A stretch of DNA of 64,000 bases from G965197675 sp965197675 (GTDB lineage: Bacteria; Chloroflexota; Dehalococcoidia; Plut-88900): positions 2,356,001-2,420,000 of the forward strand of contig OZ240221.1 in NCBI GenBank assembly GCA_965197675.1. Reading direction: 5' to 3'. Below are positions 1-8,751 of this stretch, one piece after another. A program made the translations under genes and the position numbers. Position 1 is the first letter of the stretch; each line of letters opens with the position of its first letter. The notes under the pieces are model-generated. The model was not told the DNA's origin, made no database searches, and saw only the letters and a list, made by a program, of their open reading frames with translations.

Positions 1-489
1 GAAGGGGCCCAGCTAAGGAGAAGCATTGGGGCATTACTCCATGAGCCCCTTATATACGATCGCCTAACCGTCTGGGAGAACCTGACCTTTTACTCCAAGA
101 TGTTCCAAGTAACCGAGTTAGAAGATAGGATAGACAAGTTGGCCCAACCGTTAGCGATAGCCGATTTGTTAAGGATGCGCGTTGGCGCCTTATCCCACGG
201 CCAAAGGAAACGGGTCTCACTACTCAGGACCCTCCTCCACGACCCGCCCCTGCTGCTCTTGGACGAGCCAGACTCTGGCTTAGACCAGGGGGGACTGGAG
301 GCTTTGCTACGAGTAGTATCCGCGGGTAACCGAACAGTTGTTATGTCTACTCATAACTTTGAGAACGGCCTCAACATGGCCCATCGAGTAATCATCCTCG
401 TCAGGGGTAGGGCCATTATGGACTTCCAAAAGGATGGGTTAGACAAGTCTCAGCTAGAGCGAAGATACGGCGAACTGGTGAATGCGTAG
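1..489 (+). CDS. ccmA: Haem exporter ATP-binding protein CcmA, 5' end cut by window edge
   Basis: This is the ATPase of the CcmABCD complex, which drives haem handover to CcmE during cytochrome c maturation. The reading frame is open from base 1, so the first residues and the Walker A loop lie outside the window. The visible 162 residues hold the ABC signature (LSHGQRKR, about residue 64), Walker B with catalytic Glu (LLLLDEP, about residue 85) and the switch His (STHN). The assignment rests mainly on context: ccmB starts 3 bp after the stop, followed by ccmC, ccmD and ccmE. On sequence alone it could be any ABC-2 type ATPase. Confidence 0.9.
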   Translation, partial: EGAQLRRSIGALLHEPLIYDRLTVWENLTFYSKMFQVTELEDRIDKLAQPLAIADLLRMRVGALSHGQRKRVSLLRTLLHDPPLLLLDEPDSGLDQGGLEALLRVVSAGNRTVVMSTHNFENGLNMAHRVIILVRGRAIMDFQKDGLDKSQLERRYGELVNA

Positions 490-492
490 AGA

Positions 493-1170
493 GTGCTGAT
501 GCACTACTGGCGAGCCATAGCGGCCATAGTCCGCAAAGACCTATTGCTGGAGGCGAGAGGTAAGGAGATAGTCCTCGCCGTCACCCTCTTCGTCTTGCTC
601 ATGATGTTCACCTTTAACTTCGCCTTCAAGCCCGATAACATCTCCGGCGAAGTGATGACCTCGGGAGTACTCTGGTTCACTTTCCTCTTCGCTGGAATGT
701 TAGCATTTCAGCGAGTCATAACCACAGAGCAGGAAAACAACTGCCTGGATGGATTGATGCTCTGCCCTTATGGCAGGGACGTCATATTTGTCGCCAAACT
801 GGTTAGCAGCTTCATCTTCGTCCTATTGGTGGAGGCCATCTCTCTGCCCATTTTCACCATAGTTTTCAATCTTTCGGTGTTCCCTCTGAAATTGCTGTTG
901 ATCCTTCCGTTGGCCACATTGGGAATAGCAGTGGTCGGCACTTTGCTATCGGTCTTGTCAATGAACACCAGACTCAGAGAGGCCATGCTGCCCATATTGT
1001 TGATCCCCCTCGCTGTTCCCGCAGTTATCGGTGCCGTGGAATCGACCAGCATGGCTTTCAATGGTGACCCGTGGAGCGACATTCAGCCATGGATATGGGT
1101 CTTGATCATTTTCGATGTGGTCTTTCTGGTCGTGGGAGTCCTAACCTTCGAGCACGTGGTAGAGGAATAG
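493..1170 (+). CDS. ccmB: Haem exporter permease CcmB
   Basis: Integral membrane partner of CcmA. It has 225 residues, close to the usual length of about 220, with six hydrophobic segments and the family-typical N-terminus (I..KDLLLEARGKE) followed by a first membrane helix. The start is GTG at 493 (MLMHYW); an ATG six bases later is the alternative. The gap to ccmA is 3 bp and ccmC begins 1 bp after the stop, so the genes are surely one operon and probably translationally coupled. Confidence 0.93.
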   Translation: MLMHYWRAIAAIVRKDLLLEARGKEIVLAVTLFVLLMMFTFNFAFKPDNISGEVMTSGVLWFTFLFAGMLAFQRVITTEQENNCLDGLMLCPYGRDVIFVAKLVSSFIFVLLVEAISLPIFTIVFNLSVFPLKLLLILPLATLGIAVVGTLLSVLSMNTRLREAMLPILLIPLAVPAVIGAVESTSMAFNGDPWSDIQPWIWVLIIFDVVFLVVGVLTFEHVVEE

Positions 1171-1171
1171 C

Positions 1172-1900
1172 TTGAACGTTAATGGAGTAAAGCGTCTGGT
1201 CGCAGGGGATGGCAAACCACTGCTGCGCAGGATGATCTGGCTGGATGGGCTGTTCTGGCTGACTGGGGCCGCCATCTTTGCAAATCTCTATCTCATCTTC
1301 CTTTGGGTACCCACAGAGGTCATCCAGGGGCCAGTGCAGCGCATATTCTATTTCCACGTACCCGCCGCCTGGGTAGCCTACATGGCCTTCTTCCTAGTCT
1401 TCGCGTTCAGCATCGCGCACCTCAGGTCGAGAAATGCCCGCTGGGATCACTATGCCTACTCCGCCGCTGAGCTGGGAGTGGTCTTCACGTCGGTTAACAT
1501 AGTGACGGGAATCATCTGGGCCAAGCCCATATTCGGCGTCTGGTGGACGTGGGACGCTCGACTAACCACCACTGCCCTTCTGTGGCTCATCTATGTAGGA
1601 TATCTCATGGTCGGAGCCTATGCCGTGAGTCATGCGAGAGAATCGAGATTGCGGGCTGCCGTTGGAATACTGGGATTCGTAGTCGTACCCATTAACTACC
1701 TATCGGTCAGATTGTGGGATACCGTCCACGTCGAGCCTATCATTGCCGGCGGAGACGATGCCTACCTTAGCTCTGAGATGTGGTTCACCTTGATGTTCAG
1801 TGTGGTCACCTTCACCCTTCTTTTCGCTTTTCTCATGGTTCTTAGGGTGATGTTGAGAGAGAGCGAGGCCAACCTAGAGGGGATGGTCAACTCCTCCTAG
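1172..1900 (+). CDS. ccmC: Haem-handling membrane protein CcmC
   Basis: CcmC presents haem to CcmE on the outer face of the membrane. The protein is 242 residues with six predicted membrane helices. It carries the tryptophan-rich WWD-type motif (VWWTWDARLTT, residues 123-133) and the two periplasmic haem-ligand histidines expected for the family, H62 in FHVPAAW and H186 in DTVHVEP. The start is TTG at 1172, one base after the ccmB stop. Confidence 0.95.
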   Translation: MNVNGVKRLVAGDGKPLLRRMIWLDGLFWLTGAAIFANLYLIFLWVPTEVIQGPVQRIFYFHVPAAWVAYMAFFLVFAFSIAHLRSRNARWDHYAYSAAELGVVFTSVNIVTGIIWAKPIFGVWWTWDARLTTTALLWLIYVGYLMVGAYAVSHARESRLRAAVGILGFVVVPINYLSVRLWDTVHVEPIIAGGDDAYLSSEMWFTLMFSVVTFTLLFAFLMVLRVMLRESEANLEGMVNSS

Positions 1901-1922
1901 CTCAAGCACATCTGTTAAACCT

Positions 1923-2069
1923 ATGGAGAACTTTGGATTCCTTTTTGGCGCATTCACAGCAGGTTGGGCACTTTTCATGGGCCTCGGCTTCTGGGTCTAT
2001 AGAAAGGTGTTACGCATCCGTCAAGACCTAAACGAACTGAAGCAGCACAGAGACCCGAACTCCAAGTGA
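1923..2069 (+). CDS. ccmD: CcmD-like small membrane protein
   Basis: A 48-residue reading frame lies exactly where ccmD belongs, between ccmC (22 bp upstream) and ccmE (24 bp downstream). It encodes one N-terminal membrane helix (residues 4-26) followed by a basic, helical cytoplasmic tail (YRKVLRIRQDLNELKQ). That is the CcmD architecture: CcmD holds the CcmABC complex together for release of haem-loaded CcmE. Sequence conservation in CcmD is weak, so the call rests on size, topology and position. The stop is TGA. Confidence 0.85.
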   Translation: MENFGFLFGAFTAGWALFMGLGFWVYRKVLRIRQDLNELKQHRDPNSK

Positions 2070-2093
2070 TATCCACAAGGCCCATATTGTTTC

Positions 2094-2552
2094 ATGGCAA
2101 GTGAACGACAGGCCGACGTCACGTTAGAGGGGTACACTCCGTGGCTGACCCCCAAACGAAAGTTGATAGCCGGTGGAATCGTTCTAGCGGTGGCCTTCGC
2201 CGCTATCATGTATGTGGTTACAGTGGAGATGGGACAATTCCTCCTCAGCGTTAGTGAGGTGCACGCTAAAGGCCCTACCATCTTCGGGAAGGATATCAGG
2301 GTAAACGGCATCGTAGTTCCAGGTTCGGTTAACTTCGACGACGATCGAACGGTGATCTTTCAGATAGTCGACGCAGAGACCAAATCGGGACAGCCTCTGG
2401 GCGCAACCTTTCGAGGGACACCTCCCGGCCAGTTCGATGTTCCATCAGTTGAGGTGGTCCTGGAGGGAAGCCTAGAGTCCGACGGGCTGTTCCACGTTAC
2501 CTCCATCATCACTCGCGAATCCCGCAAATACATACCTGAGACCGATGGCTGA
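2094..2552 (+). CDS. ccmE: Cytochrome c maturation haem chaperone CcmE, variant lacking the haem-binding His
   Basis: CcmE is a membrane-tethered OB-fold periplasmic protein that carries haem. It has 152 residues: a membrane anchor (about 24-44), then the OB fold with the family signature HAKGPTIFGKDIRVNGIVVPGSV (residues 57-79). In most CcmE proteins a His, or Cys in a variant class, sits four residues before a conserved Tyr near the end (HxxxY/CxxxY). Here the corresponding stretch is RESRKY (141-146), so Glu142 replaces His/Cys while Tyr146 is kept. No ccmF, ccmG or ccmH follows; a repeat and the opposite-strand mutL come next. Confidence 0.9.
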   Translation: MASERQADVTLEGYTPWLTPKRKLIAGGIVLAVAFAAIMYVVTVEMGQFLLSVSEVHAKGPTIFGKDIRVNGIVVPGSVNFDDDRTVIFQIVDAETKSGQPLGATFRGTPPGQFDVPSVEVVLEGSLESDGLFHVTSIITRESRKYIPETDG

Positions 2553-2563
2553 GGATTAGGAAA

Positions 2564-2711
2564 GCTCTGAACAAATGCATACGCCTTTGTCCCATCCACC
2601 CCACCCTCGGTAGGTTTTGAATATAGGGGACACCCCCTAGCCCCCGCCAGAGGGTGGTTCGGCAAGCTCACCATGAGCGAGGGGGTCCCTCGGTAAAGAC
2701 TTGTTCAGAAC
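2564..2711. repeat. Family A interspersed repeat, copy 1 (downstream of mutL)
   Basis: A G/C-rich element bounded by GCTCTGAACAA on the left and its near-inverse TTGTTCAGAAC on the right. The core is shared with about eleven other copies in the window: CCCTCGGTAGG, then a run of G and a run of C forming a hairpin, then CCAGAGGGTGGTTC. It lies 9 bp beyond the mutL stop. The first 43 bases match copy 2 at 4487 with no difference, and the two copies have the same orientation. Confidence 0.85.
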
Positions 2712-2720
2712 ATCCTTGGC

Positions 2721-4451
2721 TCAGCGCCGGCCGAACTCCTTCTCCAGGTGAGTGGAGCTCAGGTGAATCATGATGGGTCTGCCGTGAGGGCAGGTATGGG
2801 GATTGGCGACTCTTTCCAATAAGAGCATCAACTCCTCCATTTCCGTCCGCTCTAACACATCCCCCGCTCTTACAGCACTGCGACATGCGATGGAGGCGGC
2901 TACCTTTCCCTCCCAGTCGTCGCCGCTTTGTCCGCCCGAAAGGGAGTCCAGAATATCGATAAAGGTCTGGCTTGGGTCTCTTTCAGCCAGAGTTGCCGGG
3001 ACGGCGCGGAAGATGTAGCTCCTATCACCAAAAAGCTCAAAGTCGAAGCCGTACTCCTTTAATAGCTCCGACTTCGGCCCGAGAGTTTCTTGCTGGGCAG
3101 GGGTAACCTCAACGGTCTCGGGGTACAGCATACCCTGAGACTGCACGCCCTTCTCTTGTCGCTCTCGCTGAACTCTTTCGAATAGCACCCTCTCGTGAGC
3201 GGCGTGTTGGTCAATGAGATACATCCCGCTGGGAGCTTCGGCCACGATATAGGTGTTGCCAACCTGCCCCACGACCCGAAGAATGGGCAGAGTCTCCATC
3301 GGAGTATCGACGGAACCAGGGACTCCACCTTCAGGTCCTGCTTCTACTCTAGGCCCCTTAGCCCAGCCCATCAGGTCCGATCCCAGGGGTTTTGCAGACG
3401 ACGTCTCAGCACTCTTGGGAGATGAATATATGGAACCAGTACTGACAACCCGCACAGGACTTTCGCCTACTAGGGTCTGGCGAACGGCTCGTTGCACTAG
3501 TGAAAATACCTCCCGGTCGTGACGAAACCTCACTTCGCTCTTGGCGGGATGCACGTTTACATCTACGTCGGCCAATGGCAACGATAGCTCCAGTACAGCT
3601 ACGGGATGTCTGTCCACCATCAACAGCCCCTGAAAAGCCTCTTCCACAGCGTAAGTCAGGCGGCGATCCTGAATCCGCCTACGGTTGACAAACAAGGTTA
3701 TGTATCCTCGCTGCGCTCGATTTACGGACGGAGGCCCGACGAAACCCGATACCTTTCCCACTCCGTCCACCTCGCCCACTACTTCCAACATGGCCTCGGA
3801 GGTTTCCACACCATAGATTTTGGCCAAGACTTCCTTGAGATTCCCACTCCCCGTAGAGGAGAAGGAATGACGGCCATCGACAGTGAGGATGAATCTGATC
3901 TCCGGATAGGCCAAGCCATATCTTGACACAATGGCGCTTATCCGGCCGTTCTCGGTGGCAGCCGTCTTCATGAACTTGAGTCGGGCGGGAACGTTTTGAA
4001 ACAACCTTCGAACAATTACTGTGGTTCCCACGGGCCTGCTAGCGGGATGCCGACCCGTTATTGCACCTCCTTCCGAGAGTATGCGAGTTCCCGCCAGGTC
4101 GTTTTTGGTACGGGTGGTGAGCTCCAGCTCGGATACGGCAGCAATGCTGGGCAGGGCCTCACCTCGGAAGCCCAGAGTCCGGATATTGTCCAAGTCCTCC
4201 GCATAGATGATCTTGCTGGTGGCATGCCTCTGGAGGGCAGTCTCCACCTGGTCGGAAGGGATGCCCATCCCGTTGTCCACCACCTGGATAAGCCTCAATC
4301 CACCTCCCTTCACCTCGATGGATATCTGGGTTGCGTTGGCGTCGATGGAGTTCTCCATCAACTCCTTCACCACCGAGGCCGGTCGTTCTACCACTTCTCC
4401 GGCGGCAATTTTCGCAGCTACTCCCTGCGTCAGAACCTGGATCGACATCAT
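2721..4451 (-). CDS. mutL: DNA mismatch repair protein MutL (endonuclease type)
   Basis: MutL couples MutS mismatch recognition to strand incision and removal. It has 576 residues. The N-terminal GHKL ATPase is clear: motif I KELMENSIDA (29-38), DNGMGIP (59-65) and GFRGEAL (94-100). The C-terminal dimerisation domain carries the DQHA(X)2E(X)4E endonuclease motif (DQHAAHERVLFE), with ACRSAVRAGD and CPHGRP, so this is a nicking MutL as in bacteria without MutH. It starts at one of two adjacent ATGs. Same-orientation copies of repeat A lie 9 bp beyond its 3' end and 35 bp beyond its 5' end. Confidence 0.97.
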   Translation of the reverse strand: MMSIQVLTQGVAAKIAAGEVVERPASVVKELMENSIDANATQISIEVKGGGLRLIQVVDNGMGIPSDQVETALQRHATSKIIYAEDLDNIRTLGFRGEALPSIAAVSELELTTRTKNDLAGTRILSEGGAITGRHPASRPVGTTVIVRRLFQNVPARLKFMKTAATENGRISAIVSRYGLAYPEIRFILTVDGRHSFSSTGSGNLKEVLAKIYGVETSEAMLEVVGEVDGVGKVSGFVGPPSVNRAQRGYITLFVNRRRIQDRRLTYAVEEAFQGLLMVDRHPVAVLELSLPLADVDVNVHPAKSEVRFRHDREVFSLVQRAVRQTLVGESPVRVVSTGSIYSSPKSAETSSAKPLGSDLMGWAKGPRVEAGPEGGVPGSVDTPMETLPILRVVGQVGNTYIVAEAPSGMYLIDQHAAHERVLFERVQRERQEKGVQSQGMLYPETVEVTPAQQETLGPKSELLKEYGFDFELFGDRSYIFRAVPATLAERDPSQTFIDILDSLSGGQSGDDWEGKVAASIACRSAVRAGDVLERTEMEELMLLLERVANPHTCPHGRPIMIHLSSTHLEKEFGRR

Positions 4452-4486
4452 AAGCCCGCTATTTGTGCATCTAGAATATTAGGAAA

Positions 4487-4660
4487 GCTCTGAACAAATG
4501 CATACGCCTTTGTCCCATCCTCCCGCCCTCGGTAGGTTTTGGATACGGGGGGACACCCCCTCAAGCCCCCCGCCAGAGGGTGGTTCCCTTCGGCAGGCTC
4601 AGGATAAACTCTTGGCTTACCATGAGCGAGGGGTTCCCTCGGTAAAGACTTGTTCAGAAC
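4487..4660. repeat. Family A interspersed repeat, copy 2 (upstream of mutL)
   Basis: Same orientation and same ends (GCTCTGAACAA ... TTGTTCAGAAC) as the copy at 2564. It carries an extra segment of about 26 bp (CTTCGGCAGGCTCAGGATAA) that also occurs in other family A copies. It separates mutL from the gamma-glutamylcyclotransferase/mutS pair. Confidence 0.85.
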
Positions 4661-4736
4661 ATTCTTAGACTCATTCCGTATAGGGAAAAGCTCGATGGCG
4701 ATTTGTCGGGCGCTTTTCACCGTTGGAATGTATTTA

Positions 4737-5183
4737 CTAGGGTTCACCGGTGACGCCTTTCAACTCCTCTATGTATTCAGCGGGCAGCTCTGCTTGAGAG
4801 GCGCCCCGGATGATCTGCTGGAGATAGTCTTTGTGAGGAGTGAAGTATGCCGTCTTGTTGGCCAAGTAGGTAAAGACCTGCACAGGTTTACCATCCGGCG
4901 AGGCTACCTGAATCTCGTCGTTCCGGAGATACGAGTAGGGAACTCCTTCGTGTTTATCCAGGCTCTCGATATCTTCATCGGCTACTTTGTATAACGCGCC
5001 CCAAACGCAATCCCCTTCCGATTTCTCAATGCTGGCCACACCACCCTTCCTCTTGGTGGAGTACCTGGTGAAGGCCAGCTTATATCCGTCCAGCCTTGCG
5101 ATGCCTGCAAACTCAGAGCTGGGGCAGCGTCTCTTCATCTGCCCTTTGTTCAGGTTCGATCCGTAAGCGAAGTAGAGTCGCAT
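4737..5183 (-). CDS. Gamma-glutamylcyclotransferase-family protein
   Basis: A 148-residue protein of the GGCT/AIG2-like fold, which forms 5-oxoproline from gamma-glutamyl peptides or amines. The N-terminus has the signature YFAYGSNL (residues 4-11). The acidic catalytic residue of the family fits Glu in LDKHEGVPYSY (about residue 79). The gene starts 5 bp after the mutS stop on the same strand, so it is co-transcribed with mutS. Nothing links the two functionally. The true substrate cannot be read from the sequence. Confidence 0.85.
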   Translation of the reverse strand: MRLYFAYGSNLNKGQMKRRCPSSEFAGIARLDGYKLAFTRYSTKRKGGVASIEKSEGDCVWGALYKVADEDIESLDKHEGVPYSYLRNDEIQVASPDGKPVQVFTYLANKTAYFTPHKDYLQQIIRGASQAELPAEYIEELKGVTGEP

Positions 5184-5188
5184 ACCGT

Positions 5189-7771
5189 CTACTGCTCTTT
5201 GGCCTTCTCCTGTAGTTGATATAGTTTGGTGATGGCCTCCAGCGGCGTCATGGAGGATACGTCCAATTTTTGAAGCTCGTCTAGTACCTCTGGCTTGCTC
5301 TGGAATAGCGAAAGCTGCTCTGAAGGAGGTCCATAGCTGCGTAGTTTAGATGCAACAGCTCCATCGCGATGGTTGTTGTCCTCCAGGGTGGCCAGCACCT
5401 CTCGCGCCCGGTCTATAACCGGTCTAGGCAGGCCGGCCAGATGGGCCACGTGGATCCCGTAACTCTTATCCGTTCCGCCCGGCACGACCTTGTGAAGAAA
5501 TATGACCCGTCCCTGGTTCTCGGCCACCGCCACGTTGTAGTTGGCCACTCGGGGCAGCACCTTAGCTATGTCCACCAACTCGTGATAGTGGGTGGAGAAC
5601 AGGGTCTTGCAAGACACTCGAGAGTCGTTATGAATATACTCAATGACCGCTTGAGCAATGGAGAGGCCATCGTAAGTGCTGGTCCCCCTGCCAATCTCAT
5701 CCAGGATAACCAGGGAGCGAGGGGTGGCATTGTTCAGAATGCTCGCCGCCTCAACCATCTCCACCATGAAGGTGGATCGACCTGCCGCCAGGTCGTCCTG
5801 GAGGCCGACCCTGGTGAATATCCGATCCACTAATCCTATTCGAGCAGAGTCGGCAGGAACGAAGCTGCCTACCTGGGCAAGCAGTACTATCAGGGCCACC
5901 TGCCGTAGGTAGGTCGACTTGCCTGACATATTGGGGCCCGTTAAGACCACTATCTGGTGCTCGGTATTGGACAGATGGGAGTCGTTGGAGACAAACTCAC
6001 CCTCACCTACCATCCGCTCGACCACCGGGTGGCGCCCGTTTGATATAACAATCTCATCGTCTTGGGTTAGTGTGGGTCGAATAAAGCCATAACGTGTCGC
6101 CACTTCGGCCAGCGAGGAGAAGACGTCGATCTGAGACACCATTGAAGCCGCGGGCTGAATGCACTCGGAGGCGTCGCCTACCTGAGAGCACACCCGTCTA
6201 AAAATAGAGGTCTCTAACCCCTCGATCTTTTCCTGAGCATTCAAGATCAACGCCTCTGACTCCTTTAGCTCTGGTGTCACGTACCGCTCTCCGTTGACTA
6301 GTGTCTGCTTGCGAATGTAGTGCTGTGGAACCTGAGAGAGATTGGCTTTGCTGACCTCTATGTAGTATCCGAAGACCCTGTTATAGCCGACCCGCAGCGA
6401 CTTTATTCCTGTACTCTCTCGTTCTTTCCTCTCCAGTCCGGCGATGAACTCTCTGGCATTGGAGGAAACGCTCCTTATTTGGTCCAACTCGTCATTGAAG
6501 CCGGGACGTATAAATCCACCCTCGTCTAGCGACGAGGGTGGATCGTCAACCAGGGCCTGGGATATCAGCTCGACCACATCGGTGCATATGGGCAGGCCCT
6601 CCATCAGCCAGGCGATCCTTTCATGGTCTTCTCCCCTACTTAGGGCCTCTCTCAAGGATGGAATAAGCTTCAGACTTCTCTTCAGAGAGACCACCTCTTT
6701 TGGATTGGCGATGGAGCGCGCTATACGAACGGTAAGCCTCTCCATGTCAGCCATCTGACCCAGTAGCTTGGTAATCTTGGCCCTGGTTATGGAGTCCTGG
6801 TAAAAGACCTCGATGGCATCCTGTCTCTGGATTAATATCTTTATGTCGAGTAATGGCTGCCCCAACCATCGTCTTAGCAGCCTGCCCCCATTGGGGGTTC
6901 GCGTGATGTCCAACACGGATAAAAGTGAGCCTTCGACGTTACCAGTTCGGGTATTGGTAAACATCTCCAGGTTCCGTCGGGTCTGTGAGTCCAGCGCCAT
7001 ATGAGATTCTATCGAGTAGGTTGACAGCCTGTTTAACAGGCCCACTGCACTCTTTTGGGTGGCCCTCAGATACTGAAGTATTCCTGCTGAGGCCCTTATA
7101 GCCAGAGGTAGATTCTCACATCCGTACGCCTCCAGGGTGGTGGCGCCGAAGTGGTCCAGGAGCAACCGTTCAGCCTCGTCCGAGTCTGAGACAGACCCAT
7201 TCAAAGAGGTTACTCGATCCACTTTCCACGAATCGGGGGCAGCGCGGTCCTGTTGTAGCAGCACCTCCGAGGGCGCAAGTCGCGCTAGTTCGGATGCAAC
7301 CTCGTTCGAAGACATCTGAGCAGCTTTAAACTCGCCCGTAGTAACATCTATATAGGCCATCCCCGCCTCCCCAGCGTCTTCAACCACTGCCGCCAGATAG
7401 TTATTGGTCTTCGTGTCCAGAAGGTTCGGCTCCACCACCGTTCCCGGAGTAACCACCCGAACCACCTCTCGATCCACGATGCCTCGCTGTAAAGTTGTGT
7501 CGCCCACCTGCTCGCAGATAGCCACTTTGTAGCCTCGATGGATCAGCTTGCCCAGATAATTATCCAGAGCATGGTAAGGTATTCCCGCCATCGGATATCG
7601 CTGGCCACGACCCATCTCCCGGGAGGTCAGTGTGATGGAGAGCTCTCGCGAGGCGATTCGAGCATCCTCGTCGAAGGTCTCGTAAAAGTCGCCCAGGCGG
7701 AAGAAGACCAAGACATCGGGATATTGCTGCTTTATTCTCAGGTACTGGCGGCGGACAGGTGTGGCGCACAC
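5189..7771 (-). CDS. mutS: DNA mismatch repair protein MutS
   Basis: Mismatch recognition ATPase, 860 residues, full length for MutS1. The mismatch-intercalating Phe-x-Glu sits in RLGDFYETF (about 25-33). The ATPase has Walker A TGPNMSGKST, Walker B LVILDEIGRGTSTYDG and the STHYHEL segment. The start is GTG at 7771 with AAGGAG about 6 bases upstream. Together with endonuclease-type MutL this gives a MutH-independent repair pair. Confidence 0.98.
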   Translation of the reverse strand: MCATPVRRQYLRIKQQYPDVLVFFRLGDFYETFDEDARIASRELSITLTSREMGRGQRYPMAGIPYHALDNYLGKLIHRGYKVAICEQVGDTTLQRGIVDREVVRVVTPGTVVEPNLLDTKTNNYLAAVVEDAGEAGMAYIDVTTGEFKAAQMSSNEVASELARLAPSEVLLQQDRAAPDSWKVDRVTSLNGSVSDSDEAERLLLDHFGATTLEAYGCENLPLAIRASAGILQYLRATQKSAVGLLNRLSTYSIESHMALDSQTRRNLEMFTNTRTGNVEGSLLSVLDITRTPNGGRLLRRWLGQPLLDIKILIQRQDAIEVFYQDSITRAKITKLLGQMADMERLTVRIARSIANPKEVVSLKRSLKLIPSLREALSRGEDHERIAWLMEGLPICTDVVELISQALVDDPPSSLDEGGFIRPGFNDELDQIRSVSSNAREFIAGLERKERESTGIKSLRVGYNRVFGYYIEVSKANLSQVPQHYIRKQTLVNGERYVTPELKESEALILNAQEKIEGLETSIFRRVCSQVGDASECIQPAASMVSQIDVFSSLAEVATRYGFIRPTLTQDDEIVISNGRHPVVERMVGEGEFVSNDSHLSNTEHQIVVLTGPNMSGKSTYLRQVALIVLLAQVGSFVPADSARIGLVDRIFTRVGLQDDLAAGRSTFMVEMVEAASILNNATPRSLVILDEIGRGTSTYDGLSIAQAVIEYIHNDSRVSCKTLFSTHYHELVDIAKVLPRVANYNVAVAENQGRVIFLHKVVPGGTDKSYGIHVAHLAGLPRPVIDRAREVLATLEDNNHRDGAVASKLRSYGPPSEQLSLFQSKPEVLDELQKLDVSSMTPLEAITKLYQLQEKAKEQ

Positions 7772-7996
7772 TTGGGTCTCCTTGCAGCCTATTTTACCGA
7801 AACCGATGCGGGAAGGGGAGTATAAATCTAATCATTTCTCCGTAAGTTCTTTGAACCGTTTTATCATCGTACAGGTGTACGAGCAGCACAAGCTAGCAGT
7901 CCGTGAGAATGATTCACACTCAAGCGCCTTCAACTGTGTAATAATGCGATAGCAAAAGCACAGGAAGCCTATTCTACTTCACATCTGGCCGGAATC

Positions 7997-8725
7997 ATGG
8001 AAGGCAAAGATAAATGGGTTCGCATCATGAAGACGGACTGGAACGACAGGGCCCGCCATGACGCTTTCCATTACACCGCTTGGCGCAGGGGCCACAAATG
8101 GGATGAAGCTTCCTTCTTCGAGCCGGGAGAGCGTGATTATGTGCTATTGGTAGAACCCATCCTTCAATCGATGGGCCTCGAACCCGGAGGGAGCGTTATG
8201 CTGGAGATGGGCTGTGGGGTGGGAAGAATGACGGGGAGCTTCGCCCGGCGATTTGGCCACGTGTTCGCCATAGATGTATCCTCTGAGATGCTTACAAGAG
8301 CCCAGGGCTTCCATAGAGACTTGACTAATGTGACCTGGCAGGAGGTCAACGGCTTGGACATGGAACCCTTCCAAAGTGGACAGATAGACTTCGCATTCAG
8401 CTTTTTGGTCTTTCAACACGTACCCCATCGAGACATCATTCTAGCGAGCATAGGTGAGATGCTAAGGGTGCTGAAACCCGATGGTTCACTCCTGTTCCAG
8501 TACAACGGCGACTCCGGCGGAATGGACTGGATGGGACGGTTAATATGGGATGTACTGGACCGCTGGCGAATTCCTTTCGTAGCCCGGATATTCAATGTTG
8601 ACTCACGGGAAGCCGGGAAGACTTGGGCAGGGGCTACCTTGGGCCCATCGGAAGTGTCCGAGTACATCGATTCCCACGGAGGAGCCGTTGTGGGAACAAG
8701 GGGAGACGGTACTCCTGGAGCCTAG
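7997..8725 (+). CDS. Class I SAM-dependent methyltransferase, possible C-terminal nonsense truncation
   Basis: A 242-residue Rossmann-fold methyltransferase. Motif I is LEMGCGVGRMT (about 69-79), the acidic ribose-binding residue is in FAIDVS (about 95), and a post-I region reads LRVLKPDGSLLFQY. The substrate is unknown. ATG at 7997 is used; a second in-frame ATG at 8027 is possible. After the TAG stop the same frame continues CWGFKRGEG before a second stop. Related proteins often end in GTQYxWCWGxK, so the TAG may be a TGG-to-TAG change costing about nine residues. That comparison is from memory. Confidence 0.8.
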   Translation: MEGKDKWVRIMKTDWNDRARHDAFHYTAWRRGHKWDEASFFEPGERDYVLLVEPILQSMGLEPGGSVMLEMGCGVGRMTGSFARRFGHVFAIDVSSEMLTRAQGFHRDLTNVTWQEVNGLDMEPFQSGQIDFAFSFLVFQHVPHRDIILASIGEMLRVLKPDGSLLFQYNGDSGGMDWMGRLIWDVLDRWRIPFVARIFNVDSREAGKTWAGATLGPSEVSEYIDSHGGAVVGTRGDGTPGA

Positions 8726-8751
8726 TGTTGGGGCTTCAAAAGGGGAGAGGG

